Assembly: GCA_946481425.1 (NCBI GenBank) | Contig: CAMLNT010000055.1 | Location: 1 to 12,497, forward strand | Reading direction: 5' to 3' | DNA: 12,497 bases | Source of the DNA: an uncultured Brevundimonas sp. | GTDB taxonomy: Bacteria; Pseudomonadota; Alphaproteobacteria; Caulobacterales; Caulobacteraceae | Part shown: positions 11,630-12,497 of the stretch, piece after piece | Position numbering within the stretch: position 1 is the first letter of the stretch | Layout of the letters: each line of letters begins with the position of its first letter | Translations under genes and position numbers: made by a program | The notes under the pieces: model-generated | Seen by the model: only the letters and a program-made list of their open reading frames with translations | The model's database searches: none | What the model was told of the DNA's origin: nothing

Positions 11630-12497
11630 CTCAGTGGGTGTACGGCTTCGGCGGCGGCTCGGCCGACGGCGATGCGTCGATGAAGAATCTCCTCGGCGGC
11701 AAGGGGGCGAACCTCGCCGAGATGTCGTCGCTGGGTCTGCCGGTGCCGCCGGGCTTCACCATCACCACCGAGGTCTGCACGGCCTATTACGAGAATGGGC
11801 AGAGCTACCCGGCCGACCTGGAAGGTCAGGTCGAGGCGGCGCTGAAAAAGGTCGAGGCCGTCGTCGGCAAGACTTTTGGCGACAAGGCCAATCCGCTGCT
11901 CGTTTCGGTACGATCCGGCGCCCGGGCGTCCATGCCCGGGATGATGGATACCGTGTTGAATCTTGGGCTTAACGACGAGACCGTCGAGGGGCTGGCCAGC
12001 CTGTCGGGGGACCGGCGGTTCGCGTTCGACAGTTATCGCCGCTTCATCACCATGTATTCGAACGTGGTGCTCGGCGTGGGCCATGACGCCTTCGAGGAGG
12101 TGCTGGACGAGACCAAGGATCGGCTGGGCGTGACCCAGGACACGGAGCTTTCGGCGGCCGACTGGGAGAAGGTCGTCGGGCGCTACAAGGCGGTGGTCGA
12201 GGACGAGACCGGCCAGCCGTTCCCGCAGGACCCGAAGGCCCAGTTGTGGGGCGCGGTGTCGGCGGTGTTCGCCAGCTGGATGAACGACCGGGCGAAGTTC
12301 TATCGCCGCATGCATGACATCCCCGAGAGCTGGGGCACGGCCGTGAACGTCCAGTCGATGGTGTTCGGCAACATGGGCGACACCTCGGCGACGGGCGTGG
12401 CCTTCACGCGCAACCCTTCCACAGGCGAGGCGCGTCTCTACGGCGAGTTCCTGATCAACGCCCAAGGCGAGGACGTGGTGGCCGGCATCCGCACGCC
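11626..12497 (+). CDS. ppdK: PpdK, pyruvate phosphate dikinase (3' end cut by window)
   Basis: Interconverts pyruvate, ATP and phosphate with phosphoenolpyruvate, AMP and pyrophosphate in the cytoplasm. 290 codons of a family length near 890 are visible, covering only the N-terminal ATP-grasp nucleotide-binding domain. Diagnostic stretches: WVYGFGGG (4-11), [12 protein letters not shown] (22-33), [15 protein letters not shown] (37-51), and the ATP-binding [20 protein letters not shown] at 95-114. Further on come [13 protein letters not shown] and [11 protein letters not shown]...TGVAFTRNP near the end. The phosphohistidine and PEP-binding domains lie beyond the window. The ATG at 11626 has AGGG 7 nt upstream and gives the normal family start. 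Upstream lies the 468 bp non-coding region. The identity is clear. Confidence 0.97.
   Translation, partial: MTQWVYGFGGGSADGDASMKNLLGGKGANLAEMSSLGLPVPPGFTITTEVCTAYYENGQSYPADLEGQVEAALKKVEAVVGKTFGDKANPLLVSVRSGARASMPGMMDTVLNLGLNDETVEGLASLSGDRRFAFDSYRRFITMYSNVVLGVGHDAFEEVLDETKDRLGVTQDTELSAADWEKVVGRYKAVVEDETGQPFPQDPKAQLWGAVSAVFASWMNDRAKFYRRMHDIPESWGTAVNVQSMVFGNMGDTSATGVAFTRNPSTGEARLYGEFLINAQGEDVVAGIRT

Noticed and set aside
11566..12465. 299-codon open frame on the - strand opposite ppdK
   Set aside because: Antisense shadow of ppdK, rich in His, Arg and Gly, with no start signal.
1..12497. Mobile element, CRISPR array, toxin-antitoxin or defence system
   Set aside because: No terminal repeats, transposase, integrase, regularly spaced repeats or defence domains are visible. 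The gene content is ordinary core genome.

Overview
The window reads as core chromosome of a Caulobacter-like alphaproteobacterium (order Caulobacterales, most likely Brevundimonas or Caulobacter). Reasons: high GC with strong GC3 bias; the flgI-cheL-flbY cluster divergent from fliX, an arrangement characteristic of Caulobacterales; an alphaproteobacterial LexA box (GTTC-N7-GTTC) in front of uvrA; and a cysteine-poor DksA and a pyruvate phosphate dikinase of alphaproteobacterial type. I see no insertion sequence, prophage, CRISPR array, tRNA or rRNA. I did not find a convincing new multi-gene system. The interesting material is regulatory and at gene junctions.

Layout. 1-2368 (-): uvrA, cut by the window edge at its 3' end, behind a LexA box and a sigma70-like promoter. 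2465-4081 (-): a cytoplasmic EAL-domain protein with every catalytic residue for c-di-GMP hydrolysis. 4183-4608 (-): a small lipoprotein just upstream, whose frame continues past its TGA and ends in a TAATG overlap with the EAL start. 4609-4735: a divergent intergenic region with a perfect 8+8 bp inverted repeat. 4736-4864 (+): an unlisted-looking 42-residue single-span membrane protein that overlaps, in another frame, the start of an ABC-F ATPase (4794-6416). The ABC-F gene runs tail-to-tail into flbY with a 17 bp overlap.

6400-8275 (-): the flagellar operon flgI (P-ring), cheL (rod-binding FlgJ-N type) and flbY, with TGATG joints at both gene boundaries. A GG-N10-GC sigma54 promoter lies in front of flgI. 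The 180 bp flgI/fliX intergenic region also holds a cluster of TTAA motifs (CtrA-like) and a palindrome about 100 bp upstream of the sigma54 start that could be an FlbD enhancer. fliX (+), encoding the class II flagellar regulator that works with FlbD, is transcribed the other way. The regulator therefore sits back-to-back with a likely FlbD/sigma54 target operon.

8999-10846 (+): dksA of the Cys-Thr-Ser-Ala type (no intact four-cysteine zinc site, acidic tip conserved) with its own promoter, then gltX, a glutamyl-tRNA synthetase. gltX overlaps tail-to-tail by 4 bp with a small secreted cysteine-containing protein (10843-11157, -). A 468 bp non-coding stretch follows, with a near-consensus TTGACA promoter, several dyads and a 14 bp hairpin whose only imperfections are G.U pairs on the + strand. 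Last is ppdK (+), running off the window, preceded by a 16-codon upstream frame that overlaps its start codon.
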